The position numbers and the translations under genes are program-made. Positions 30,668 to 37,783 of a stretch of DNA of 64,000 bases are shown here, in pieces. Source of the stretch: Streptomyces spiramyceticus (GTDB taxonomy: Bacteria > Actinomycetota > Actinomycetes > Streptomycetales > Streptomycetaceae). Below the pieces are notes generated by a model. It was given only the letters and a program-made list of their open reading frames with translations. It was not told the origin of the DNA and did not search any database. Location of the stretch: NCBI RefSeq assembly GCF_028807635.1, contig NZ_JARBAX010000001.1:3831501-3895500 (forward strand), written 5' to 3'. How positions within the stretch are numbered: the first letter of the stretch is position 1; each line of letters starts with the position of its first letter.

Positions 30668-30698
30668 CGAGGCCGTCCCCACTTCGGGGGCGGCCTCG
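30668..30698 (+). terminator. rpmG terminator
   Basis: The hairpin CGAGGCCGTCCCC / GGGGGCGGCCTCG (one G-U pair) with a short loop is followed by TGTCGTTGTTT. Confidence 0.8.
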
Positions 30699-30720
30699 TG
30701 TCGTTGTTTCCGTCAGGCAA

Positions 30721-30748
30721 TTCACAGGCATCAGTTCACAGGCATCAG
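30721..30748 (+). repeat. 14-bp perfect tandem duplication before the dehydratase start
   Basis: TTCACAGGCATCAG occurs twice back to back (30721-30734, 30735-30748), ending at the GGAGG ribosome site of the next gene. Confidence 0.8.
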
Positions 30749-30761
30749 GAGGTACGGGCCC

Positions 30762-31214
30762 ATGGCGCTCGACCAGTCCTTCGTGGGGCGGGCCTATCCG
30801 CCCACCGCACCGTACGAGGTCGGCCGGGAGAAGATCCGCGAGTTCGCCGAGGCAGTGGGCGACACCAATCCCGCGTACACAGATCCGGAAGCCGCCAAGG
30901 CGCTCGGTCACTCCGATGTGATCGCTCCGCCGACCTTTGTCTTCGCCATCACATTCAAGGCGGCCGGAGACGTCATACAGGACCCGCAGCTGGGTCTCGA
31001 CTACAGCCGCGTGGTGCACGGCGACCAGAAGTTCGCGTACAAGCGCCCGGTGCGCGCGGGGGACCGGCTGTCGGTCACCTCGACGATAGAGGCGGTCAAG
31101 TCGCTGGCCGGCAACGACATCGTGGACATCCGCGGGGACGTCCACGACGAGGCCGGCGAGCATGTGGTGACGGCGTGGACGAAGCTCGTCTCGCGCGCGG
31201 CCGAGGAGGCGTGA
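30762..31214 (+). CDS. MaoC/FAS1-like dehydratase, HadA-like subunit
   Basis: 150 residues from ATG 30762, with AGGAGG upstream. It is a single hot-dog domain of the N-terminal MaoC dehydratase type: 'GREKIREFAEAVGDTNPAYTDPEAAKALG', 'APPTFVFAITFKAAGD' and 'VVHGDQKFAYKRPVRAGDRL'. It lacks the catalytic Asp/His hydratase motif and by analogy with HadA is the substrate-binding partner. Length and position after rpmG match mycobacterial hadA (fatty-acid synthase II 3-hydroxyacyl dehydratase). It overlaps the next gene by one base. Confidence 0.9.
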   Translation: MALDQSFVGRAYPPTAPYEVGREKIREFAEAVGDTNPAYTDPEAAKALGHSDVIAPPTFVFAITFKAAGDVIQDPQLGLDYSRVVHGDQKFAYKRPVRAGDRLSVTSTIEAVKSLAGNDIVDIRGDVHDEAGEHVVTAWTKLVSRAAEEA

Positions 31215-31642
31215 TGACGGCGAAGATCTCCTACGCGGACGTCGAGGTCGGCACCGAGCTGCCGCCGCAGTCCTTTCCCGTGACGCGGGCCATGCTCGTG
31301 CAGTACGCGGGCGCTTCCGGCGACTTCAATCCGATCCACTGGAACGAGAAGTTCGCCGCCGAGGTCGGACTGCCCGACGTCATCGCGCACGGCATGTTCA
31401 CCATGGCCGAGGCGATCCGTGTCGTCACCGACTGGGTGGCCGACCCGGGCGCGGTGGTGGAGTACGGCGTGCGCTTCACCAAGCCCGTAGTCGTACCGAA
31501 CGACGACAAGGGCGCGCTGATCGAGGTCAGCGCCAAGGTCGCCGCGCTGCTGGACGACAACCGGGTCCGGGTGGACCTGACGGCCATGAGTGCGGGCCAG
31601 AAGGTGCTGGGCATGTCCCGCGCCGTGGTCCAGCTCGCCTGA
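31214..31642 (+). CDS. MaoC-type (R)-hydratase, HadB-like catalytic subunit
   Basis: 142 residues from ATG 31214 (TGATG overlap); the GTG one codon earlier is possible. It carries the hydratase-2 motif 'AGASGDFNPIHWNEKFAAEVGLPDVIAHGMF' with catalytic Asp and His. The rest is the hot-dog core 'VVEYGVRFTKPVVVPNDD'. This is the equivalent of mycobacterial HadB (142 residues). Streptomyces has no mycolic acids, so the acyl substrate must differ. Confidence 0.92.
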   Translation: MTAKISYADVEVGTELPPQSFPVTRAMLVQYAGASGDFNPIHWNEKFAAEVGLPDVIAHGMFTMAEAIRVVTDWVADPGAVVEYGVRFTKPVVVPNDDKGALIEVSAKVAALLDDNRVRVDLTAMSAGQKVLGMSRAVVQLA

Positions 31643-31659
31643 CTTCCGGCTGTTGTAAC

Positions 31660-31684
31660 GGGCGCCCCGTAATTGCGGGCGCCC
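31660..31684 (+). terminator. Terminator after the dehydratase pair
   Basis: GGGCGCCC is repeated on both sides of a 9-base loop; it is self-complementary, so it also pairs within each arm. It lies 18 bases after the stop. Confidence 0.65.
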
Positions 31685-31692
31685 CTTACCGC

Positions 31693-31722
31693 TTGACGTG
31701 ATTAGTGATTGGCCACTAACTT
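31693..31722 (+). promoter_or_regulatory. tetR promoter with embedded TetR operator
   Basis: -35 TTGACG (31693-31698) and -10 TAACTT (31717-31722) bracket the palindrome TTAGTGATTGGCCACTAA (31702-31719). The ATG of the regulator is 8 bases past the -10, so the mRNA is probably leaderless. The same palindrome type occurs before the MFS gene. Confidence 0.75.
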
Positions 31723-31729
31723 CAGCCTC

Positions 31730-32290
31730 ATGGTCAGGATGAGCGCAGACGAGCGACGCGAGAGCGTCATCCGCGCGGCGATCACCGAGTTTGCCCGCGG
31801 TGGCTACCACGGGACCTCCACCGAGGCGATCGCCAAGCGCGTGGGGGTGTCGCAGCCGTATCTCTTCCGCCTCTTCAAGAACAAGCAGGAGCTCTTTCTC
31901 GCGGCGGCCCTCCGTGGCCTGAGGGAGACCCGGGAGGCGCTGGCTGATGCGGCGAGCGCCGTTCCGGCCCAGGATGCGCACATGGCCATGGCGACCGCGT
32001 ACAAGAAGCTCCTCGCCGACGACCCCGACCGGCTGCTGATGCACATGCAGACGTACGTCGCCGTCGCGTCGGCCGAGGCGGCCGGGGATCACGAGTTCGG
32101 TGAGCCGATCCGTGCCGAATGGGCGGAGCTCTGGGACTCCACACACCTCACTCTCGGTGCGGACATCAAGGAGACCACCTACTTCATGTCCTACGGGATG
32201 CTGATCAACGTGCTTGCGTCGCTGGGCTTCGCGTCAAGTCACAGAGTGTGGTCGGGCTTCGACATGTCTACGGTTCCGACTACGGAGTAG
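31730..32290 (+). CDS. TetR-family regulator of the adjacent MFS exporter
   Basis: 186 residues from ATG 31730. The DNA-binding domain is 'RRESVIRAAITEFARGGYHGTSTEAIAKRVGVSQPYLFRLFKNKQELF', read in consecutive parts, with the HTH at about residues 27-47. The C-terminal ligand domain shows no recognisable family. Matching operators overlap its own promoter and the MFS promoter region, which strongly suggests autoregulation and repression of the exporter. Confidence 0.93.
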   Translation: MVRMSADERRESVIRAAITEFARGGYHGTSTEAIAKRVGVSQPYLFRLFKNKQELFLAAALRGLRETREALADAASAVPAQDAHMAMATAYKKLLADDPDRLLMHMQTYVAVASAEAAGDHEFGEPIRAEWAELWDSTHLTLGADIKETTYFMSYGMLINVLASLGFASSHRVWSGFDMSTVPTTE

Positions 32291-32341
32291 TCGGGAGTGG
32301 GGCGGGCTGCCGTTGTCTCGTCGAATTTTCTGTCCAAGAAA

Positions 32342-32361
32342 GTTAGTAATTAATAACTAAC
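32342..32361 (+). promoter_or_regulatory. TetR operator before MFS gene
   Basis: GTTAGT-AATTAATA-ACTAAC. Its central 18 bases TTAGTAATTAATAACTAA align base for base in the arms with the operator at 31702-31719 (shared pattern TTAGTNATTNNNNACTAA). Confidence 0.75.
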
Positions 32362-32377
32362 CTCAGCAGGGGGAGTC

Positions 32378-33814
32378 GTGGAAGAGCAGGCAAAAGAGCC
32401 AACAACAGGCCGCCGAGGAGCCACCTGGGCCCTCGTCATCACCAGCGTCGCCGGCTTCGTGGCGGCGCTCGACAACCTCGTCGTCACCACCGCCCTCCCG
32501 TCCATCCGCAAGGACCTCGGCGGCGCGCTGGAAGACCTCGAATGGACAGTCAGCGCGTACACCCTCACCTTCGCCGTCCTGCTCATGCTGGGCGCGGCCC
32601 TCGGCGACCGGTTCGGCCGCCGCAGGCTCTTCCTTGTCGGCCTCACCGTCTTCACCGGCGCATCGGCGGCGGCCGCCCTCGCCCCCGGCATCGACGCCCT
32701 GGTCGCCGCCCGGGCAGTCCAGGGCGTCGGCGCCGCGATCATGATGCCGCTCACACTCACCCTGCTCACCGCGGCCGTACCCGCAGCACGCCGCGGTATG
32801 GCGCTCGGCATCTTCGGCGCCGTGACCGGCCTCGCGGTCGCCAGCGGCCCGCTCATCGGCGGCAGCCTCACCGAGCACATCTCCTGGCAGTGGATCTTCT
32901 GGCTGAACGTCCCCATAGGCCTGGTGCTGCTGCCGCTCGCCCGGCTCCGCCTCTCGGAGTCGTACGCCCCGGACGCCCGGCTCGACATCCCCGGCACGCT
33001 CCTGGTCAGCGGCGGCCTCTTCGGGATCGTGTACGCCCTGGTCAACGGGCAGTCGGACGGCTGGAGCAGCGCTCCGATCCTCACTGGACTGATCCTCGGC
33101 AGCGCGCTCATAGGTGGCTTCGTCCATCACGGCTTCAACAACAAAAACCCCATGCTCCCCATGCGGCTCTTCCGTAACCGAGCCTTCTTCGGGATCAACA
33201 TCGCGAGCCTGCTGATGTTCCTGGGGATGTTCGGCTCGATCTTCCTGCTCAGCCAGTTCCTGCAGAGTGTCCTCGGCTACTCGCCCACCGAGGCCGGCCT
33301 GCGGATGCTCCCCTGGACCGGTATGCCGCTGATCGTGGCGCCCATTGCCGGTTATCTCTCCGACCGCATAGGCGGCCGCCCGGTCGTGGTCACCGGACTT
33401 GCCCTCCAGGCCGTCGGTCTCGGGCTCTTCGCCCTGGTCCTCGGCCCCGATGTGTCGTACGCCGCCCAGCTCCCGGCGCTGATCCTCGGCGGCATCGGCA
33501 TGGCCCTGTACTTCGCCCCCGCCGCCAGCCTGGTCATGTCCAGCGTCCGCCCCGGCGAGCAGGGCATCGCCTCCGGCGCGAACAACGCACTGCGCGAGGT
33601 CGGAGGAGCCCTCGGCGTCGCGGTCCTGGGCGCGGTCTTCGCCGCCCGCGGCGGCTACGAATCCGCCGACACCTTCACCGACGGCACCATCCCCGCGCTG
33701 TGGATCGGCGCCGGTGTCGTGGGCCTTGCGGCGGTGGTGGCTCTGCTGATCCCGTCCCGGCACGAGGCGGCGGCCCCTGCCCCGGCGGAGGGCGAGAAGG
33801 TACTCGTCCACTGA
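32378..33814 (+). CDS. MFS drug exporter, DHA2 (14-TM) family
   Basis: 478 residues from GTG 32378, with GGGGGAG upstream. It begins 'WALVITSVAGFVAALDNLVVTTALPSIRKDLG', the TM1 motif D1 (with L-D-x-x-V-V) of the EmrB/QacA branch. Motif A is 'LGDRFGRRRLFLVG'. Motif C-like 'GAVTGLAVASGPLIGGSLTEHISWQWIFWLNVPIGL' follows. Fourteen hydrophobic segments are expected. These proteins export hydrophobic drugs using the proton gradient; specificity is unknown. Controlled by the TetR protein encoded 87 bases upstream. Confidence 0.93.
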   Translation: MEEQAKEPTTGRRGATWALVITSVAGFVAALDNLVVTTALPSIRKDLGGALEDLEWTVSAYTLTFAVLLMLGAALGDRFGRRRLFLVGLTVFTGASAAAALAPGIDALVAARAVQGVGAAIMMPLTLTLLTAAVPAARRGMALGIFGAVTGLAVASGPLIGGSLTEHISWQWIFWLNVPIGLVLLPLARLRLSESYAPDARLDIPGTLLVSGGLFGIVYALVNGQSDGWSSAPILTGLILGSALIGGFVHHGFNNKNPMLPMRLFRNRAFFGINIASLLMFLGMFGSIFLLSQFLQSVLGYSPTEAGLRMLPWTGMPLIVAPIAGYLSDRIGGRPVVVTGLALQAVGLGLFALVLGPDVSYAAQLPALILGGIGMALYFAPAASLVMSSVRPGEQGIASGANNALREVGGALGVAVLGAVFAARGGYESADTFTDGTIPALWIGAGVVGLAAVVALLIPSRHEAAAPAPAEGEKVLVH

Positions 33815-33879
33815 CGGACCGGTGCGCGGCCAGAGCATGCGGCCCGGGCATGCGGCCCCGGGGCACGGACCTGGGTACA

Positions 33880-33906
33880 GGGCGCCTCTGCCTGTCAGAG
33901 GCGCCC
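33880..33906 (+). terminator. Terminator of tetR-MFS, abutting murB promoter
   Basis: A perfect 11-bp stem GGGCGCCTCTG / CAGAGGCGCCC with loop CCTGT. It ends 3 bases before a TACGCT -10-like box used by murB. Confidence 0.75.
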
Positions 33907-33921
33907 CGTACGCTTGTCCCC

Positions 33922-34977
33922 GTGCAGGAACTCCACGATGCCCCCCTCGCCCCCCTGACCACCTTCCGGCTCGGCGGCCCCGCGACCCGTCTCGTCACGG
34001 CCACCACCGACGACGAGGTGATCGCCACCGTCCGCGAGGCCGACGAGAGGGGTACGCCGCTCCTGATCATCGGCGGCGGCAGCAACCTGGTCATCGGCGA
34101 CAAGGGCTTCGACGGCACCGCCCTGCGCATTGCCACCACCGGCTTCCGCCTCGACGGCGTAAAGCTGGAGCTGGCCGCAGGCGAGGTCTGGACGGACGCC
34201 GTCGCCCGCACCGTCGAGGCCGGCCTCGCGGGCATCGAGTGCCTCGCGGGAATCCCCGGCTCGGCCGGGGCGACCCCGATTCAGAACGTCGGCGCGTACG
34301 GGCAGGAAGTCTCCAGCGTCATCACCGAGGTCGTCGCCTACGACCGCCGCGCGAGCGAGACGGTGACGATCCCGGCCGCCGAGTGCGAGTTCTCGTACCG
34401 CCACAGCCGCTTCAAACAGGACCCGGACCGCTTCGTCGTCCTGCGTGTCCGCCTCGCGCTGGAGGATGCGGGCGGGATGTCCGCGCCGATCAAGTACCCC
34501 GAGACCGCACGGAGCCTGGGCGTCGAAGCCGGCGACCGCGTGCCCGCCGCGCTCGCCCGGGAGACCGTGCTGAAGCTGCGCGCGGGCAAGGGGATGGTCC
34601 TGGACCCCGCCGACCACGACACGTGGTCGGCGGGCTCCTTCTTCACCAACCCGATCCTGACGGGCGAGGAGTACGCCGCCTTCCTGGCCAGGGCGCAGAT
34701 GCGGCTCGGTGCGGATGTTGCGCCGCCCGCGTTTCCGGCGGGGGACGGCCGTACCAAGACCTCCGCGGCCTGGCTGATCGACAAGGCGGGCTTCACGAAG
34801 GGCTACGGCGTGGGGCCTGCCCGTATCTCCACGAAGCACACGCTTGCCCTCACCAACCGTGGGGAAGCGACCACCGAGGACCTGCTGGCGCTGGCGCGCG
34901 AGGTTGTCGGCGGGGTGCGGGAGGCGTTCGGGGTGACGCTGGTGAACGAGCCGGTTACGGTCGGCGTCAGTCTTTAG
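33922..34977 (+). CDS. murB: UDP-N-acetylenolpyruvoylglucosamine reductase, type I
   Basis: 351 residues from GTG 33922. It makes UDP-MurNAc using NADPH and FAD. FAD-binding parts are 'TTFRLGGPATRLV' and 'LLIIGGGSNLVIGDKGF'. Active-site parts are 'GIPGSAGATPIQNVGAYGQE', 'SYRHSRFKQ' and 'WSAGSFFTNPIL' (the type I signature with its Ser). The final 'TLVNEPVTVGV' fits the family C-terminus. The -10-like TACGCT (33909-33914) ends 7 bases before the start, so the transcript may be leaderless. Apparently a lone gene here. Confidence 0.96.
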   Translation: MQELHDAPLAPLTTFRLGGPATRLVTATTDDEVIATVREADERGTPLLIIGGGSNLVIGDKGFDGTALRIATTGFRLDGVKLELAAGEVWTDAVARTVEAGLAGIECLAGIPGSAGATPIQNVGAYGQEVSSVITEVVAYDRRASETVTIPAAECEFSYRHSRFKQDPDRFVVLRVRLALEDAGGMSAPIKYPETARSLGVEAGDRVPAALARETVLKLRAGKGMVLDPADHDTWSAGSFFTNPILTGEEYAAFLARAQMRLGADVAPPAFPAGDGRTKTSAAWLIDKAGFTKGYGVGPARISTKHTLALTNRGEATTEDLLALAREVVGGVREAFGVTLVNEPVTVGVSL

Positions 34978-35034
34978 TGCGGGTGCGGGTGCGGGTGCGG
35001 GTGCGGGTGCGGGTGCGGGTGCGGGTGCGGGTGC
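34978..35034. repeat. Hexanucleotide microsatellite (GGGTGC)x9
   Basis: Nine perfect GGGTGC units fill 34981-35034, directly after the murB stop. The frame it creates on the minus strand (alternating His-Pro) is not a gene. The region to 35122 also holds a GGGGGCAAGCCCCC hairpin and 'AACGCCGGACGGGCTGG', a phrase common between Streptomyces genes. Confidence 0.9.
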
Positions 35035-35122
35035 CTGCGGCGCTTTCCCCTCCCCGCCCCTTCCCGAAACTGGGGGCAAGCCCCCAGACCCCCAAACGCC
35101 GGACGGGCTGGAGCCATCCCAG

Positions 35123-35755
35123 CTAGTACGCCACCCCGACCCCCTGCCCCACCGTCGCCGGGTCGTCGATCATCTTGAGCATCGCGTGCGCCACATCGGC
35201 CCGCGCGATGGTCCTGCCGCTGGGCGGATTGCCGCCGATCACCGTCCGGTACGTCCCCGTCACCGGCCTGTTCAGCAGTTTCGGCGGCCGTACGGACGTC
35301 CAGTCGGTCGCCGAGCGCGCCAGCTCGTCCTCCATGACCCGGAGGTCGGCGTACACGTCCTTCAGGACCGTGTTGATCACGGAAAGGGTCAGTCGGTCCA
35401 CGAGCGGCTGACGCCGGGGGACTGGGGCCAGCGGGCCCGCGCTCACCACCAGCAGCCGCCGCGTCCCCTCCGCCTCCATCGCCCGCAGCACCGGCCGGGT
35501 GAGCGTCGCGGCGATGCCCGCGTCCTTGCGGGTGCGTGCCCCGAGACCGGAGAGCACCGCATCCCGGCCCGCCACCGCCGGCCGCAGCGCCTCGGCGTCG
35601 GTCACCTGGGCTGTGAAGACCTCCAGGTCGCGCCCCGTCACCGTGAACCGCGCCGGATCCCGGACCACCGCCGTGACCCGGTGTCCCGCCGCCAGCGCCT
35701 GCTTGACGATCTCCTGCCCTATGCCGCCGGTCGCTCCGAAAACCGTGAGCTTCAT
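35123..35755 (-). CDS. NAD(P)-binding oxidoreductase (atypical SDR)
   Basis: 210 residues from ATG 35755, with GGGAGGGG upstream. The Rossmann motif is 'KLTVFGATGGIGQEIVKQALAAGH' (GATGGIG). Then come 'RRLLVVSAGPLAPV' and 'LARSATDWTSVRPPKLLNRPVTGTYR', the flavin-reductase/NmrA-like pattern. It is divergent from a TetR gene; two similar palindromes fill the shared promoter region, so it is the probable target of that regulator. Confidence 0.9.
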   Translation of the reverse strand: MKLTVFGATGGIGQEIVKQALAAGHRVTAVVRDPARFTVTGRDLEVFTAQVTDAEALRPAVAGRDAVLSGLGARTRKDAGIAATLTRPVLRAMEAEGTRRLLVVSAGPLAPVPRRQPLVDRLTLSVINTVLKDVYADLRVMEDELARSATDWTSVRPPKLLNRPVTGTYRTVIGGNPPSGRTIARADVAHAMLKMIDDPATVGQGVGVAY

Positions 35756-35777
35756 AGCCTGCCCCTCCCTGGGGTGT

Positions 35778-35826
35778 GTGAGTGTTCACTCACTCCTGGA
35801 GTCACTAGAGTGGGTAAGTACTCACT
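35778..35826. promoter_or_regulatory. Two TetR operators in a divergent promoter
   Basis: GTGAGTGTTCACTCAC (35778-35793) is a perfect 7-2-7 palindrome. A second copy, AGTGGGTAAGTACTCACT (35809-35826), has one arm mismatch. Both share the pattern GTGRGTNNNYACTCAC and lie between the oxidoreductase and tetR starts. Confidence 0.75.
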
Positions 35827-35854
35827 CACTCGTCAAGTCTGGATGGAGCACACA

Positions 35855-36448
35855 CCCATGAAGCCGGCCCGCGAGCGGATCCTCGACGCCTCCCACGAGC
35901 TGATGCGCACCATCGGCCTGGCCCGCGCCACCACCAAGGAGATCGCCAAGGCGGCAGGCTGCTCCGAGGCCGCCCTCTACAAGCACTTCACCAGCAAGGA
36001 AGAGCTGTTCGTGACCGTGCTGCGGGAGCGGCTTCCCCAGCTCGGCCCGCTCCTCCACCGCCTCGCCGCCCGCCCGGGGGAGCGGTCCGTCGAGGAGAAC
36101 CTCACCGAGATCGCGCGCCAGGCCGCCCACTTCTATGCCGAGAGCTTCCCGATCGCCGCCTCGCTCTACGCCGAGACCACGCTCAAGCGCCGCCACGACG
36201 ACTCGATGCAGGAGATGGGGACCGGCCCCCACATGCCCATCGAGGGCCTCGACGCGTACCTCCGTACCGAGCGCGAAGCCGGCCGGATCAGCGCCGGGGC
36301 CGACACCTTCGCGGCCGCGTCACTTCTCCTCGGCGCCTGCGCGCAGCGCGCCTTCGCCTACGACGCGGTGGTGGGCAAGAAGCCGCCGCAGTCCGTCGAC
36401 GAGTTCGCAGCCGCCCTCGCCCGCACCCTGCTGGCCGGAATCAGCTAG
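35855..36448 (+). CDS. TetR-family regulator of the divergent oxidoreductase
   Basis: 197 residues from ATG 35855 (GGAG 9 bases upstream); an in-frame ATG at 35840 is an alternative. The DNA-binding domain is 'RERILDASHELMRTIGLARATTKEIAKAAGCSEAALYKHFTSKEELF' in consecutive parts. The C-terminal domain resembles the TetR_C family with 'YAETTLKRRHDDSMQEMG'. Its stop TAG is part of the CTAG that borders a MITE-like element. Confidence 0.92.
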   Translation, partial: PMKPARERILDASHELMRTIGLARATTKEIAKAAGCSEAALYKHFTSKEELFVTVLRERLPQLGPLLHRLAARPGERSVEENLTEIARQAAHFYAESFPIAASLYAETTLKRRHDDSMQEMGTGPHMPIEGLDAYLRTEREAGRISAGADTFAAASLLLGACAQRAFAYDAVVGKKPPQSVDEFAAALARTLLAGIS

Positions 36449-36649
36449 GGGGTGTCCGGTCGATCTCCGCGGCGTCGCGGGGCTTGGCACGCACATCTGC
36501 GGCGTTGTCGTCGGTCGCTGACTCCCCCAAGTTCTCGACTGCGCTCGAACAGGGGGGACCCCCATCGCGTCGCCTCCCTCCTCCGCCTTGCAGCTGCACG
36601 CACCAAGCCCCGCTCCTTCTCCCACGGAGATCGACCGGACACCCCCTAG
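36445..36649. mobile_element. MITE-like palindromic element with 25-bp perfect inverted ends, CTAG-bordered
   Basis: The 25-base ends (starting CTAGGGGGTGTCCGG) at 36445-36469 and 36625-36649 are perfect inverted copies. Further inside, GCGGGGCTTGG and CCAAGCCCCGC also pair. The element is about 205 bases with no reading frame, and its core (36522-36565) is the repeat also seen in nuoM. Each end includes CTAG, a target known for some IS5-family elements. Removing one CTAG and the interior leaves the two flanking genes ending on a shared CTAG. Confidence 0.8.
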
Positions 36650-37665
36650 GCGGCCAGCCAGTCGTCGATTCCGGCGAGCATCTTCGCCTGTACGTCGCCG
36701 GGCGCGGCCGACCCCCGCACCGACTGCCGCGCCAGCTCCGCCAGCTCGGCGTCCGTGAACGCGTGATGCTGCCGTGCCAGCTCGTACTGCGCCGCCAGCC
36801 GCGACCCGAAGAGCAGCGGGTCGTCCGCGCCCAGCGCCATCGGCACCCCGGCGTCGTACAGCTTCCGCAGCGGTACGTCCTCGGGCTTCTCGTACACACC
36901 CAGCGCCACATTGGAGGCCGGACACACTTCGCACGTCACACCCTTTTCGGCCAGCTTCCGTAGCAGCCGCGGGTCCTCGGCCGCCCGTACGCCGTGCCCG
37001 ATCCGCGTCGCATGCAGATCGTCCAGGCAGTCCCGTACCGACGAGGGCCCGGTCAGCTCCCCGCCGTGCGGCGCGGCAAGCAGCCCGCCCTCCCGGGCGA
37101 TCGCGAAGGCCCGGTCGAAATCCCTGGCCATGCCCCTGCGCTCGTCGTTGGACAGCCCGAAGCCGACGATGCCCCGGTCCGCGTAACGCACCGCAAGCCG
37201 TGCCAGCGTCCGCGCGTCCAGGGGATGCTTCATCCGGTTCGCCGCGACCAGCACCCGCATCCCGAGCCCGGTCTCCCGCGATGCGCTGTCCACCGCGTCC
37301 AGGATGATCTCCAGGGCTGGAATCAGCCCGCCCAGCATCGGGGCGTACGACGTCGGATCGACCTGGATCTCCAGCCATCCCGACCCGTCCCGTACGTCCT
37401 CCTCGGCCGCCTCGCGCACCAGCCGCCGGATGTCCTCGGGCTCTCGCAGACACGATCGCGCCGCGTCGTACAGCCGCTGAAAGCGGAACCAGCCGCGCTC
37501 GTCGGTCGCCCGCAGCTTCGGCGGCTCCCCGCTGCTCAGCGCCTCGGGCAGGTGCACGCCGTACTTGTCGGCCAGCTCAAGCAGGGTCGTGTGCCGCATC
37601 GACCCGGTGAAGTGCAGGTGCAGATGGGCCTTCGGCAGCAGTCGGACATCGCGAACACTCAACAT
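36646..37665 (-). CDS. Adenosine deaminase family protein
   Basis: 339 residues from ATG 37665; a longer in-frame reading upstream is not supported. It deaminates adenosine or a relative in the purine salvage route. Zinc and catalytic residues are present: 'LLPKAHLHLHFTGSMR' (HxH), 'LLAAPHGGELTGP' (His and the Glu of HxGE), 'RIGHGVRA' (His) and 'MALGADDPLLFG' (metal Asp and second Asp). This group is distinct from classical Add in 'GADDP' rather than 'TDDP', so the exact substrate is open. Its stop lies within the MITE border. Confidence 0.9.
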   Translation of the reverse strand: MLSVRDVRLLPKAHLHLHFTGSMRHTTLLELADKYGVHLPEALSSGEPPKLRATDERGWFRFQRLYDAARSCLREPEDIRRLVREAAEEDVRDGSGWLEIQVDPTSYAPMLGGLIPALEIILDAVDSASRETGLGMRVLVAANRMKHPLDARTLARLAVRYADRGIVGFGLSNDERRGMARDFDRAFAIAREGGLLAAPHGGELTGPSSVRDCLDDLHATRIGHGVRAAEDPRLLRKLAEKGVTCEVCPASNVALGVYEKPEDVPLRKLYDAGVPMALGADDPLLFGSRLAAQYELARQHHAFTDAELAELARQSVRGSAAPGDVQAKMLAGIDDWLAA

Positions 37666-37740
37666 CCCAAGATCCTGCCGTACGCACGGCCCGCCCGGAA
37701 GCGTGTTTGCTCGAACGAGTAGCTGGCCGAACGCAGAAAC

Positions 37741-37766
37741 GGGCCCCCGGCAGCAGCCGGGGGCCC
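37741..37766 (-). terminator. Aminotransferase gene terminator
   Basis: A perfect 11-bp stem GGGCCCCCGGC / GCCGGGGGCCC with loop AGCA lies 18 bases after the stop. Confidence 0.8.
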
Positions 37767-37783
37767 GCCATCGCACAGCCGAC

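Noticed and set aside
34978-35034. CRISPR array
   Set aside because: Units are 6 bases with no spacers and no cas genes nearby.
34978-35100. His-Pro repeat protein on the minus strand
   Set aside because: It is only the reverse reading of the GGGTGC microsatellite and belongs to a shadow frame of the oxidoreductase gene.
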